Of a DNA stretch of 64,000 bases, positions 41,989 to 50,897 are shown in pieces. Below the pieces are notes generated by a model that was not told the origin of the DNA, ran no database searches, and saw only the letters and a program-made list of their open reading frames with translations. The stretch spans positions 18,339 through 82,338 of the forward strand of contig UQLW01000008.1 of assembly GCA_900542005.1 (NCBI GenBank), read 5' to 3'. A program made the translations under genes and the position numbers. The stretch comes from an uncultured Eubacteriales bacterium. GTDB taxonomy: Bacteria > Bacillota > Clostridia > Christensenellales > UMGS416. The first letter of the stretch is position 1. Each line of letters starts with the position of its first letter.

Positions 41989-43395
41989 ATGAATCAACCC
42001 AATATACTCCTGCTGCTGGCGGACGATCTGGGCTATAAGGATCTGGGGATCACCGGCTCATCCTTTTACGAGACGCCCCATATCGACCGCCTGGCGGCCC
42101 AGGGGATGCTGTTCTCCCAGTGCTATGCCTCCTGCCCGGTATGCTCGCCCACCCGGGCCAGCCTGCTGACGGGGAAATACCCGGCACGGATAGGGGTCAC
42201 CAACTGGATCGATTGGACGCGCCCGGGCTTCCCGGCCGGGCGGCTGGCCGACGCCCCCTATGTGGACCACCTGCCGGAGCAGGAATTCACCCTGGCGCAG
42301 GCGCTGGCGGAGGGCGGCTATCAGACCTGGCATGTGGGCAAGTGGCACCTGGGCGAGGGGCGCGCCATTACTGGGCCCCATGGCTTTGACGTGAACGTAG
42401 GCGGCAGCCACTGGGGCAGCCCCATCGAGGGCTATTTCTCGCCGTGGAATATTCCCGGCGTGCCCAACGGGCCCGAGGGCCAATATCTGGACGACTGGCT
42501 GACGGATGAGGCGATCCGCCTGATGGAGATGCGGGATACCGGCCGGCCCTTCTTCCTTAACCTATGGTTCTACCTGGTGCATATTCCCCTGCAGGCCCCG
42601 GCAGCGCTGGTGGAAAAATACCGCCGCAAAGCGGCGCGCCTGGGCCTTGACCGGGTAGAGCCGGTGGCCGAGGGCGAGCGGTTCCCGGTGGAGCATCTCC
42701 GGGACCGGCATATCCAGCGCAGGCTGCTCCAGTCCAATCCGGTCTATGCGGCCATGGTGGAAAAGCTGGATGAGAACGTGGGGCGGCTCCTGGAGGCCCT
42801 GGAGCGGCTGGGGCTTTGGGAAGATACGCTGGTGATCTTCACCTCCGACAACGGCGGCCTATCCACGGCGGAGGGGTCGCCTACCTGCAATTTCCCCCTG
42901 CGGGAGGGCAAGGGCTGGCTGGAGGAGGGCGGCCTGCGGGAGCCCTGCGTGATCCGCTGGCCGGGCCGGGTGCAGCAGGGCTCGCTCTGCCATGACTACT
43001 TCACCACGCCGGACTTCTATCCCACGCTCCTGGAGGCGGCCGGGCTGCCCCTTCGCCCTGAGCAGCATGTGGACGGCGTTTCCATCATGCCGAGCCTGTC
43101 CGGCGGGCGGCTGGACAGAGGCCCTATCTTCTGGCATTACCCGCACTATTCCAACCAGGGCGGCACGCCCGGATGCGCCATGAGGCTGGGAGACTATAAG
43201 CTGATCGAGCAGTTTGAAAGCCGGGGAACATACCAGCTATATAACCTGCGGGACGATCCTTCGGAAACGGTGAACCTGGCTGGCCGGGAGCCGGACCGGG
43301 TCAGGGAGCTGGCGGCGATGCTGAACCGTTGGCGCGATACCGAGGTGCAGGGCTATGTGAACCCCATAAACCCTGCATGGGATCCATGGGACTAG
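41989..43395 (+). CDS. Sulfatase (arylsulfatase type)
   Basis: 468 residues from the start at 41989, set by AAGGAGGGATGTTCC; longer in-frame starts would run over the promoter. NILLLLADDLGYKDLG carries the metal-binding Asp12 and Asp13, and CSPTRASLLTGKYPARIG carries Cys52, the Cys form that is converted to formylglycine. HVGKWHLGEG and FFLNLWFYLVH are other family blocks; IFTSDNGGLS provides the later metal ligands. No signal peptide is seen, implying an intracellular enzyme, and no formylglycine-generating maturase is in the window. The substrate is probably a sulfated sugar. Confidence 0.93.
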   Translation: MNQPNILLLLADDLGYKDLGITGSSFYETPHIDRLAAQGMLFSQCYASCPVCSPTRASLLTGKYPARIGVTNWIDWTRPGFPAGRLADAPYVDHLPEQEFTLAQALAEGGYQTWHVGKWHLGEGRAITGPHGFDVNVGGSHWGSPIEGYFSPWNIPGVPNGPEGQYLDDWLTDEAIRLMEMRDTGRPFFLNLWFYLVHIPLQAPAALVEKYRRKAARLGLDRVEPVAEGERFPVEHLRDRHIQRRLLQSNPVYAAMVEKLDENVGRLLEALERLGLWEDTLVIFTSDNGGLSTAEGSPTCNFPLREGKGWLEEGGLREPCVIRWPGRVQQGSLCHDYFTTPDFYPTLLEAAGLPLRPEQHVDGVSIMPSLSGGRLDRGPIFWHYPHYSNQGGTPGCAMRLGDYKLIEQFESRGTYQLYNLRDDPSETVNLAGREPDRVRELAAMLNRWRDTEVQGYVNPINPAWDPWD

Positions 43396-43431
43396 CTGGC
43401 CGCGGGCTGATCGCGGCGAAGGGAGGCTATG

Positions 43432-44415
43432 ATGCGTATCATTCCCCTGGACGAAAAACATATTCCCCAGGCCCGCCAATGGCTCAACCGGCTGATCGAA
43501 GGGGATGGGCTTGTGTACAAGCCGCTGGATGAAGCGGCCTTTGAAGGCGCATTCTGGCGGAGCCTGCCCCAGGCAAGGCGGCACACGGCGCTGCTGGAGC
43601 GGGACGACGGGCAGCTGGCTGGCCTGGTTGGCGGTGTGTCCATGCCGCTGGCCGGCAAGGCCTATATCAGCTTTGTGGCGGTCGATGCGGCGCTGCGCCG
43701 GCAGGGCTGGGGGACAAGGATGCTGGCCTGGCTGGAGGAGCAGCTGACCGGCCTGCCGGAGGGACGGCCGGAAAAGCTGGAGATCGTATTCTTCAATCCG
43801 GCCAGCTTCACCTGGATTGTCCCGGGTACGGCGGGCCATGACCACCCCAACGCTCCCGGCGTGGACGTAGCCAGCGGCGCCTATCTCTTTTTTAAAAACC
43901 GCGGCTACCGGGACTTTGCCATGCAGAACGCCTACCATCTGCCGCTGGCGCAGTATGAGTATCCGGCGGCCCTGGCGCAGCGCCTGGCGGAGCTGTCTCA
44001 GCGGGGCATTGAAATTACCTACTATGACCCGGAAACCCACCGGGGGCTGGCCGGGCTGATGGACGCCCTGGGCAACGAGGATTGGCGTCAGCGGGTGCTG
44101 GAGAACGTCCACCGGCCGGATGGCGGGGATCCGCTGCTTATCGTGGCCCATCAGGGCCGGGCGGTGGGCTTTACCGGCCCGCTGTCGGTGCAGCCCAGCG
44201 GGCGGGGCTACTTTGCCGGGATCGGCATTCATCCCGACTACCGGGGGCTTGGCGCCGGCAAGGCGCTGTTCGCCGCCCTGTGCCGGGGGCTGAAGCAGCA
44301 GGGCGCCGGCTATATGACGCTTTTTACCGGAGAAAATAACCCTGCCCGGAATATCTACGAGGCTGCGGGCTTTAAGATTGTGCGGGTATGGGCTGACATG
44401 CGCAAGGAGGGATAG
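43432..44415 (+). CDS. Tandem GNAT acetyltransferase
   Basis: 327 residues. ATG at 43432 is preferred to ATG at 43429 because GGGAGG lies at a better distance. Two acetyl-CoA-binding folds are fused: the first has ISFVAVDAALRRQGWGTRML (about 85-104), the second FAGIGIHPDYRGLGAGKALF near 262-281, both with the V/I-x-x-x-x-R-x-x-G-x-G/A signature, followed by FTGENNPARNIYEAAGF. Both P-loops look usable. Substrate unknown. It lies between the sulfatase and the PIG-L gene, one base from the latter, in one operon. Confidence 0.88.
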   Translation: MRIIPLDEKHIPQARQWLNRLIEGDGLVYKPLDEAAFEGAFWRSLPQARRHTALLERDDGQLAGLVGGVSMPLAGKAYISFVAVDAALRRQGWGTRMLAWLEEQLTGLPEGRPEKLEIVFFNPASFTWIVPGTAGHDHPNAPGVDVASGAYLFFKNRGYRDFAMQNAYHLPLAQYEYPAALAQRLAELSQRGIEITYYDPETHRGLAGLMDALGNEDWRQRVLENVHRPDGGDPLLIVAHQGRAVGFTGPLSVQPSGRGYFAGIGIHPDYRGLGAGKALFAALCRGLKQQGAGYMTLFTGENNPARNIYEAAGFKIVRVWADMRKEG

Positions 44416-44416
44416 C

Positions 44417-45115
44417 ATGGGACAAAAATGCATTATGGCCATCGGCGGCCATATCGGGGATGCGGAGCTCACCTGCGGCGGGGTGCTGGCCAGCCTGTCG
44501 CTTGAAGGATATAAGGCGGTGACGGTAGCGCTGACCGGCGGGGAAAAGGGCAACCCGCCGGGCGTGAGCGTGGCCGATTACCGGATCCAGAAGGAGCGGG
44601 AGGCCCGGGAATTTGCCGGGATGCTGGAGGGGGAGAGCGTGGTTTTTCCCTATGCCGACGGCGAGCTGCCCGATACCGAGGCCGTACGCTTCATGCTGGC
44701 CGATTTGATTCGTAAATACAAGCCCTGCGCCCTGCTCACCCACTGGAAGCACTCCATGCACAAGGACCATGAGCTGACGCACCGCATCGTCAGGGACGCG
44801 CAGTTCTATGCGGGGCTTGCCGGCTTTGAGCGGGAGCTGCCGGCCCATTTCGCCGCGGGGCCCTATTACGCGGAGAATTGGGAGGACGCCGAGGGCTTTG
44901 TGCCCTATACCTATGTCAAGGTTTCGCCGGAGGGCTTTGACCTGTGGCAAAAGGCCATCGAAAAGCATTGGTTTGCCGTGCATAGCCCTTCCTTCCGGTA
45001 TAAGGAGTATTATGAGCATCTCATGGCCCTGCGGGGCTGCCTGGCCCGCACGCGGTACGCCGAGGCCTTCGCGGTGGACGAATATACGAAAAAGCAGGTC
45101 TTGGAGGGCTTTTAG
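44417..45115 (+). CDS. PIG-L/LmbE-family deacetylase with altered motif
   Basis: 232 residues, start one base after the GNAT stop with AAGGAGGGATAGC. The usual N-terminal motif AHPDDAE appears as GGHIGDAEL: His12 and Asp15 (zinc ligands) are kept, but the first Asp, general base in MshB, is Gly14. The second motif is LLTHWKHSMHKDHELTHRIV with the third zinc His. The fold and zinc site are thus intact, catalysis by the standard mechanism doubtful. Members usually deacetylate N-acetylglucosaminyl compounds. Confidence 0.85.
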   Translation: MGQKCIMAIGGHIGDAELTCGGVLASLSLEGYKAVTVALTGGEKGNPPGVSVADYRIQKEREAREFAGMLEGESVVFPYADGELPDTEAVRFMLADLIRKYKPCALLTHWKHSMHKDHELTHRIVRDAQFYAGLAGFERELPAHFAAGPYYAENWEDAEGFVPYTYVKVSPEGFDLWQKAIEKHWFAVHSPSFRYKEYYEHLMALRGCLARTRYAEAFAVDEYTKKQVLEGF

Positions 45116-45166
45116 TGAAAGGGAGCAAGGATAACCGCGGAAGGGTCAAGAGGAGGTATGGCCGCT

Positions 45167-45643
45167 ATGAGACGTAACCCAATGAGGACGCTGGGCCTCG
45201 TGTTCGCCTGCGTTGCGGGCCTGGAGGCCGTCGTTCTGCTGGCGGTGGCGATGCTGGTGAAGCAGGGGGAGGCCCGGCTGATCGCCTCCATGGTGCTGGG
45301 CATCCAGATCCTGGTATTCGGGGGCATTGGAGGCGGCTTTCTGCTGTATCAGAAGAGAAAGCGGCGGCTGCGGGAACGGCTGACGCGGGAGGGGTATTAT
45401 GAAATGGCAGAGGTTGTGGAGGTGGAGCGCCAGCTCAATGTGCAGGTGAACGGACGCAGCCCCTATCGGGTCGTCTGCCGCATCCTGCGGGACGGCGTGC
45501 TCCATGAATACCGCAGCGAGCTGCTGCCCTACCATCCGGGATTGCCTGCGGGCGCGCAGGTGCCGGTCTATCTGGACCGGTATGATGAAAACCAGTACTA
45601 TGTGGATGTGGAAAGCGTGATGCCCCGGATCCGGCAGCACTGA
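45167..45643 (+). CDS. Small membrane protein with cytoplasmic or exposed beta domain
   Basis: 158 residues. The start at 45167 is ten bases after AGGAGG; the ATG at 45158 is too close to it. Two hydrophobic helices (about 8-30 and 39-60) are followed by a basic stretch (QKRKRRLRERL) and a beta-rich domain ending VPVYLDRYDENQYYVDVES, which recalls DUF3592-type proteins where a strand V-x-V-x-x-x-P/R-x-x-P/E-x-x-Y-Y-V-D closes the fold. Function unknown. It is followed by two hairpins. Confidence 0.7.
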   Translation: MRRNPMRTLGLVFACVAGLEAVVLLAVAMLVKQGEARLIASMVLGIQILVFGGIGGGFLLYQKRKRRLRERLTREGYYEMAEVVEVERQLNVQVNGRSPYRVVCRILRDGVLHEYRSELLPYHPGLPAGAQVPVYLDRYDENQYYVDVESVMPRIRQH

Positions 45644-45670
45644 ATCCTATGCGGATACCCCAAAAGCATA

Positions 45671-45740
45671 GGCCGCTGGCAGACGCCTTAGGGCGACGGC
45701 CAGCGGCCTGGACGCCCGCCGGATGGCGGGCGTTTTTTTT
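45671..45740 (+). terminator. Double hairpin with terminator
   Basis: First hairpin GGCCGCTGGC / GCCAGCGGCC (45671-45708, 18-base loop), then the terminator proper ACGCCCGCC / GGCGGGCGT (45712-45733) with eight T. Confidence 0.9.
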
Positions 45741-47841
45741 ATGGCTGACAGGGCGGCTGGCGCGACGCGATCAGCAGCGACGCCACATAGGAAGCAAAAC
45801 CATGGTCATAGCTGCCGTGGAAATCCCGGTTTTCCCACAGGGTAGCGGTATAGGCCTCCATCTGCCCAAAGAAATCCTCAATATCCCGCAGCATCAGGCT
45901 GTGCTCGCCCATGCGGAACAGCGTTTCCAGCCGGAGATACACGCCGATAAAGGCGTTCACCGGGACGATCCGGGGATCGCGGGCGCCGCTGCCCGGCGCA
46001 AAGTCCCCGGTGATGCTTTCGCGCAGCCGCCGGTATCGGGGCTCGCGCAGATCCAAGCCGCCAAAGAGCGCGGCATAGTATTGCCCGATCTCTGAAATAT
46101 CCCCGGCGGGGCGCAGCTTTCCGGCAGCGTCACGCTGGGCGTGGTCCAGAAAATAGCGGCCATCGAAGGACTGAGCCAGGGCCGCGGCGCGAACCTGGGC
46201 GCTGCGCTTGAGGCAGGCCTCGTCCCCATAAAGGCGGCCGGCGCATTCCAGGGCCTGGGCATAGAGGAAATTGGTCGGGTAGTTTACATCCTGCGTCCAG
46301 TCGTTGGCCTGGCTCCACTCCACAAAATTCCAGGAGGGCAGGCGCTCCAGAAGGCCGTCCTCGTTCTCATAGCGGCGGTAAAAGTCCAGCAGGCGGTATA
46401 TGCTGCTGCGGAAACGGCCAGCCTCGTCCCCGTGACCGCGGCGATGGACGTATTCCTCCACCTCCAGGATGTACCACATGGTCCACTGGGGGATGAACTT
46501 GCCGTCATCCGGAAGGTCGGAGGGGTAACACATGGGCAGCGCGCCCTCCGGGAGCCCTTCCCCCTGGGGGTAAAGGGCATAGTTTTCCAGAAAGGCGTCC
46601 TCTGTGGGCGTGCAGCCAAAAAGCGCATATTCGGTGCGGCCGGTAAAGTAGGAGTCGCACAGCCATCCGGCCCGCTCGCGGGAGGGGCAGTCGGTATACA
46701 GATCCAGCGCGTTATGGGCGAAGGTCCGCAGGGCGCCCCGGTAGATGCGCTCCAGGGAAGGCGAGCCCAGCTCCGGCACAGGGGCGGCGGCCATATTGCG
46801 CTCGTAGGCGGTCATGCCGAAGCCCTCCAGGCGCAGCTCCCCCTCGCGGACGCCCACCAGGACGAACCGGAAGCTATAGGGCTCGAAGCTCATGACCTCG
46901 CGCCGCTGCCCGGCGGAGAGCAGAAAATCGACCGTGTTCTGCACATGCATATCGGTGAAGGCAAAGGTATCGCCGGGGCAATATTCGCTGAAAGCGACAA
47001 TGATCTCGCTGTCAGCAGCGGCTTCCACCGCTAGCCGCAGGAACCCCACTTCGATGCGGCTAAAGTCGAAAAGCGCATAATCCCCAGCCTTCAGGGGCAG
47101 CGGCAAGGCAGCATCATGGCGCTGCGGCTGCTGGCGGCATTGCTGAATCCAGCGGTAAGGGAAGCGTTCTATCCCGCCGGGCGCAAAACCGCCCCAGCGC
47201 TCCGAGATGGGCACAGAGAAGTTATCGGCCTGGTAGGGCAGGGAGGCGTCGTAGAGGAGCCGGCCGGCCACCCGGCAGGCGGGCAGGTCGCGGGCGCTGT
47301 AGCAGGGATAGGGGGCGGTGCGGCACAGCAGCGTCAAAGGGCGATCCACCACCGACCAGGGATGGGGGCTGCCCGGAGCAGGGGATGCCGCGCTGCGGAA
47401 ATCCCACACCTCGCTGAAGTGGCGCTGGTAGGAATAGCGCTCGGCCCGCTGCACCCGGCTTTTGACCCGGTATCCGGTAAAATCCCGGCCGGTATAGGAA
47501 AGCACCTGGCCGCCGCGGCGCAGCTCGGCCTGCAGGAAGGGGGGCTGCTTCACCGTGGACAGGCTGCGGCACTGGTAGCCGGCTACCTCCAGGACGATTT
47601 CGTTCTGCGGGCCGCCATCAAATGCATCCAGGGCAATCACGTCCACCCGCGCATAGCCCCGGGCCGCGCGGGCGGGGCCGAAGGCGGCGAAGCGCCCGTT
47701 CACCCATAGCCGGTAGAAGTCGGCGGCGGCCAGGTGCAGCGTGACGCCGGTCAACCGCCCAGCCTGCAAGGAGAAGGCGGCGGTTATGTTCATTTCATCA
47801 TCCAGGCCGGTCAACCAGACCGGCTGCGCGCAGAGAAACAT
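45739..47841 (-). CDS. Second GH78-like glycosidase (alpha-L-rhamnosidase family)
   Basis: 700 residues, no signal peptide. The jelly-roll entry LHLAAADFYRLWVNGRF is typical of rhamnosidase-type enzymes. The (alpha/alpha)6 barrel carries YTDCPSRERAGWLCDSYFTGR with Asp384 and Glu389, closer to the canonical D-C-P-x-R-E-R-x-G-W than the enzyme at 35.4 kb. Its last bases reach the T tract of the convergent terminator. It is followed upstream by a Cof-type phosphatase gene 28 bases away in the same direction. Substrate specificity within the family is not certain. Confidence 0.85.
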   Translation of the reverse strand: MFLCAQPVWLTGLDDEMNITAAFSLQAGRLTGVTLHLAAADFYRLWVNGRFAAFGPARAARGYARVDVIALDAFDGGPQNEIVLEVAGYQCRSLSTVKQPPFLQAELRRGGQVLSYTGRDFTGYRVKSRVQRAERYSYQRHFSEVWDFRSAASPAPGSPHPWSVVDRPLTLLCRTAPYPCYSARDLPACRVAGRLLYDASLPYQADNFSVPISERWGGFAPGGIERFPYRWIQQCRQQPQRHDAALPLPLKAGDYALFDFSRIEVGFLRLAVEAAADSEIIVAFSEYCPGDTFAFTDMHVQNTVDFLLSAGQRREVMSFEPYSFRFVLVGVREGELRLEGFGMTAYERNMAAAPVPELGSPSLERIYRGALRTFAHNALDLYTDCPSRERAGWLCDSYFTGRTEYALFGCTPTEDAFLENYALYPQGEGLPEGALPMCYPSDLPDDGKFIPQWTMWYILEVEEYVHRRGHGDEAGRFRSSIYRLLDFYRRYENEDGLLERLPSWNFVEWSQANDWTQDVNYPTNFLYAQALECAGRLYGDEACLKRSAQVRAAALAQSFDGRYFLDHAQRDAAGKLRPAGDISEIGQYYAALFGGLDLREPRYRRLRESITGDFAPGSGARDPRIVPVNAFIGVYLRLETLFRMGEHSLMLRDIEDFFGQMEAYTATLWENRDFHGSYDHGFASYVASLLIASRQPPCQP

Positions 47842-47869
47842 GGCGGGCTCCTTTCTGCCGTATCGGGCG

Positions 47870-48706
47870 CTAGAGCTGTCGGAGGGCGTACCGGCGCACA
47901 GCCTGGGCTACGCCGGCCTCGTCGTTGGAGGCGGTAACGATCCGGGCGGCGGCCTTGACTGCCTCGTCGCCGTTGGCCATGGCCACCGGCCAGCCGGCTA
48001 CCCGGAACATGGGCAGGTCGTTTTTCTGGTCGCCCAGCACCATCACGTCGGCGGTGGAGATGCCCAGATGATCGCACAGCCGCTGGATCCCCACGCCCTT
48101 ATCCACGCCCCGGGCCACCACCTCGATATTGTTCCACCAGGAGGAGGTGATGGTGAGCGGGAATCCGGCCCCAGCGGCATCGCGCTTCAGCCTTTCGGCC
48201 TCGGACCGGTCAGGGCTGCTGGCAATGACCTTCATGCAGCGGTCAAGCTCCGCTTCGGGGATCTCGCGCCAGCTATCGATGAAGTGGGTCTGTACGCCAT
48301 GGGCCCCCAGATGCAGGCGGCCGGATTCGGCCCGCGCCCGATGACGGCCCCGGGCCATCAGATACCGCAGGCCCACGGTGCACATATTATAGTAAACGTC
48401 CTGATCTTCCTCCAGAAAGGTCAGCAGCCGCTCCAGGGCGGGGCGCTCCAGCGGCTGGCAGAAAATATCAGCCGGAGCGCCGGGCTCCCGCACAACGGCG
48501 CCGTTGAAGCCGATGATCCAGGTGTCCAGGCCCATCTGGCGGTGGACATAGCGGATATCCACCGGGCAGCGGCCGGAGCAGATGGCCACGGCGATACCGG
48601 AGGCCTGGGCCTGGCGGAAGGCGTCCACGTTAGCAGGGATGATTTGGGAATGAGCGTCAAAAAAAGTGCCGTCCAGATCGGTGGCGATCAATCGGATATT
48701 GGACAT
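47870..48706 (-). CDS. Cof-type HAD hydrolase (sugar or cofactor phosphatase)
   Basis: 278 residues from the start at 48706 (AAGGAACGCTTC upstream). HAD motif I is IATDLDGTFFD, motif II the Ser/Gly of AICSGR, motif III a Lys in GVDKGVGIQRL, motif IV VLGDQKNDLPMFRVAG with M-A-N-G-D following: the complete HAD-IIB (Cof) set. Such enzymes dephosphorylate sugar phosphates or flavin and PLP intermediates. It is co-directional with the GH78-like gene downstream. Confidence 0.92.
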   Translation of the reverse strand: MSNIRLIATDLDGTFFDAHSQIIPANVDAFRQAQASGIAVAICSGRCPVDIRYVHRQMGLDTWIIGFNGAVVREPGAPADIFCQPLERPALERLLTFLEEDQDVYYNMCTVGLRYLMARGRHRARAESGRLHLGAHGVQTHFIDSWREIPEAELDRCMKVIASSPDRSEAERLKRDAAGAGFPLTITSSWWNNIEVVARGVDKGVGIQRLCDHLGISTADVMVLGDQKNDLPMFRVAGWPVAMANGDEAVKAAARIVTASNDEAGVAQAVRRYALRQL

Positions 48707-48886
48707 GAAGCGTTCCTTACCTCTCAATAGCATTACAAATCTATTCCACCTGACGCGCCTGTTTTCCTGCTGAAAAATTTTGTTTTGCCAAATCGTGACA
48801 AGCGCTCATGAAAAAAACATTTTTGGGAAACCTTTTGCTAGGGACTTCATGAAAAGGCCCGAAGACGAAAGGATGTGCAACCCATC

Positions 48887-49690
48887 ATGAAAAAGATAAC
48901 CATGGCTTTGGTGCTGGTTTGTCTCGTCGCGCTGCCGCTGGTGGCCTGCTCTACGAACAATCCCACCACCACAACCACGCCTACCCCGATGGCGACCGCT
49001 ACGACGACCACCTCTATGGCGCCGACCGACGCCTCGAGCCCGGAACCCAGCGCCACGCCGGGCGTAGCGGCCAACATGACCCACTACCTGCACGGTAAGA
49101 TTACCAAGGTGGAGGGAGAAAACGTCTCGCTGTCCGATGTGCCCAAGTACGGCACCTGCACCATTAAGGTGGATACCTCCACCCAGCTTGTGGGCGTAAC
49201 CAAGGTGGACGAGCTCAAGGAAAACCAGCTGGTCATCGTGGGCTACGCTACGCCGGAGATGGGGCTGGGCGTGCTGCCCGAGCCCAGCGATACGGCTGAT
49301 ATGAGCGGCGCCGCCACCAGCGCGGCGGACGCCATGACGACGGCCGCGCCCAGCGCGTCGCCGGACGCCAGCGCTTCCCCCATGCCCTCGGCTACCCCCG
49401 GAGCATCCGCTCCCGAGAATATGGTCGCTACCACCGTGGAGGTCGTGGAGACGCTGCCGACCCTGAGCGGTAAGGTCACGGAGGTGGATGCCGATGCCTT
49501 TGTGATCGAGGATACCGCCGAAGGCAAGGTCAAGGTGGTTTGCCCCCAGGGCACGCTGATGGAGGGTATGGACCAGCCCGCGGTGGACGATACCGTTACG
49601 GTGGTCTATTCCGGTCAGATTGCCAAATCCAACCCCGCCCAGGTGACGGCGATCTCCGTGACCAAGGGCGCGGCTTCCCCCCAGGCATAA
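48887..49690 (+). CDS. Lipoprotein with two repeated beta domains and Thr/Ser/Pro-rich spacers
   Basis: 267 residues from ATG 48887; GTG at 48875 is in frame but only one base from the AAAGGA site and would lengthen the signal peptide. Lipobox LVAC, Cys21. A Thr/Pro/Ala-rich region (about 25-60) is followed by a domain beginning HGKITKVEGENVSLSDV; a second Ser/Ala/Pro-rich region (about 145-180) leads to a second copy beginning SGKVTEVDADAFVIED. Each ends with a V-x-x-G-type strand pair, suggesting a duplicated small beta-barrel exposed on the surface. Function unknown. Confidence 0.75.
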   Translation: MKKITMALVLVCLVALPLVACSTNNPTTTTTPTPMATATTTTSMAPTDASSPEPSATPGVAANMTHYLHGKITKVEGENVSLSDVPKYGTCTIKVDTSTQLVGVTKVDELKENQLVIVGYATPEMGLGVLPEPSDTADMSGAATSAADAMTTAAPSASPDASASPMPSATPGASAPENMVATTVEVVETLPTLSGKVTEVDADAFVIEDTAEGKVKVVCPQGTLMEGMDQPAVDDTVTVVYSGQIAKSNPAQVTAISVTKGAASPQA

Positions 49691-49705
49691 ACGCATCGAT
49701 AAATG

Positions 49706-49736
49706 AAAAAGGCTGCCGGAGCCCGGCAGCCTTTTT
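49706..49736. terminator. Bidirectional terminator between convergent genes
   Basis: GGCTGCCGG / CCGGCAGCC, three-base loop, flanked by five A and five T, serving both strands. Confidence 0.9.
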
Positions 49737-49756
49737 CCTGTGCGCCTGTTTGGGCG

Positions 49757-50740
49757 CTACTTCACGGGATTGGCCTTAATATAGTCGATAATGTCGTTCA
49801 CATAGCTGTGGGCCATGCAGATGACGGTGTCGGCGCCGCCGTAGTAGAGGGTGATGCGGTCGGTGGGGGCGTCCACCAGCGCGGCGCAGGGGAAGGCCAC
49901 GTTGGGCACGTCGCCGGTGCGCTCATAATCGGCGGAGGGATGCAGGAGGTAGGGCGCGCCGCGGACGATCACCTTCCAGGGCTCGTCCAGATCCAAGAGG
50001 GCCGCGCCGAAGGAATAGACAAAGCCGTTGCAGGAATTGAGCACGCCATGATAGATCATGAGCCAGCCCTCGTCGGTCTCGATCGGGATGGGGCCTGCGC
50101 CGATTTTCTTGGATTGCCAGCCGCCGGTGGGCCGCATGACCAGCCTGTGCTTGCCCCAGAAGGTCAGATCCGGCGATTCGGAATAGAAAATATCGCCAAA
50201 GGGGGTATGCCCATTGTCGGAGGGGCGGGAGAGCATGGCATAGTTGCCCTTAATCTTCCGGGGGAAGAGCACGCCGTTGCGGTTAAAGGGCAGGTAGCTG
50301 TTCTCAATCTGATGATAGGTTTTGAAATCCAGGGTCCAGGCCATGCCGATGGTGGGGTAGCCCATGTATCCGTTGCACCAGGTAACCCAGTAGCGGTCCT
50401 CCAGCCAGCAGACCCGGGGATCGTAGCCGTATTCAAAGTTTGCAATCTCGGGGATATCGCACTGCCAGTCAATGGGCTCCGGCTGGATGTCCCAGTGTAC
50501 GCCGTCCTTGGAATGGGCGGCATGGATGCGCATCTCACGCTCCCGGTTATCCACACGGAATACGCCGGCGAACTCCCCTTCAAAGGGGACGACCGCGCTG
50601 TTGAAAATGGAATTGGCGCAGGGGATGGCATCCTTGGGCACGATGGGGTTGAGGCTGGAGCGCCACACCACGTCCTTGCAGGCGGCGGGCTTGTCCTCCC
50701 AGGGGAGATTGGGCAGGGGAGAGCCAATGATTTTAGCCAT
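49757..50740 (-). CDS. GH130 mannoside phosphorylase-like enzyme
   Basis: 327 residues, no signal peptide. The five-bladed propeller shows NPIVPKDAIPCANSIFNSAV at the N-terminus, RIHAAHSKDGVHW, the catalytic Asp107 in YGYDPRVCWLEDRYWVTW, and LMIYHGVL and RGAPYLLHPSADYERTGDVPNVAFPC (phosphate-binding side), all typical of GH130. These enzymes phosphorolyse beta-mannosides to mannose 1-phosphate in the cytoplasm. The linkage preference cannot be told. AAAGGAG precedes the ATG. With the GH38 gene nearby it suggests mannose-containing glycan use. Confidence 0.88.
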   Translation of the reverse strand: MAKIIGSPLPNLPWEDKPAACKDVVWRSSLNPIVPKDAIPCANSIFNSAVVPFEGEFAGVFRVDNREREMRIHAAHSKDGVHWDIQPEPIDWQCDIPEIANFEYGYDPRVCWLEDRYWVTWCNGYMGYPTIGMAWTLDFKTYHQIENSYLPFNRNGVLFPRKIKGNYAMLSRPSDNGHTPFGDIFYSESPDLTFWGKHRLVMRPTGGWQSKKIGAGPIPIETDEGWLMIYHGVLNSCNGFVYSFGAALLDLDEPWKVIVRGAPYLLHPSADYERTGDVPNVAFPCAALVDAPTDRITLYYGGADTVICMAHSYVNDIIDYIKANPVK

Positions 50741-50784
50741 GAGAAAACTCCTTTCCGTGGCAGAATCCTTGCCGTTTCCTGTTT

Positions 50785-50793
50785 ATTATACCA
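50785..50793 (-). promoter_or_regulatory. Extended -10 promoter of the GH130 gene
   Basis: Minus strand TGG-TATAAT, about 45 bases before the ATG; no good -35, consistent with an extended -10. Confidence 0.5.
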
Positions 50794-50819
50794 TGAAGCG
50801 GTGAAATGGGAAGAAGCAA

Positions 50820-50848
50820 TTGACAGGCGGGCGGGGATGTGGGAAGAT
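50820..50848 (+). promoter_or_regulatory. Possible promoter of the aldo/keto reductase gene
   Basis: TTGACA (50820-50825), 17 bases, GAAGAT (50843-50848); the -10 is poor. Confidence 0.4.
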
Positions 50849-50897
50849 GAAAACGTATGGGCGAAGGCCCGTCAATTTTTCATCGGGAGGTACTAAA

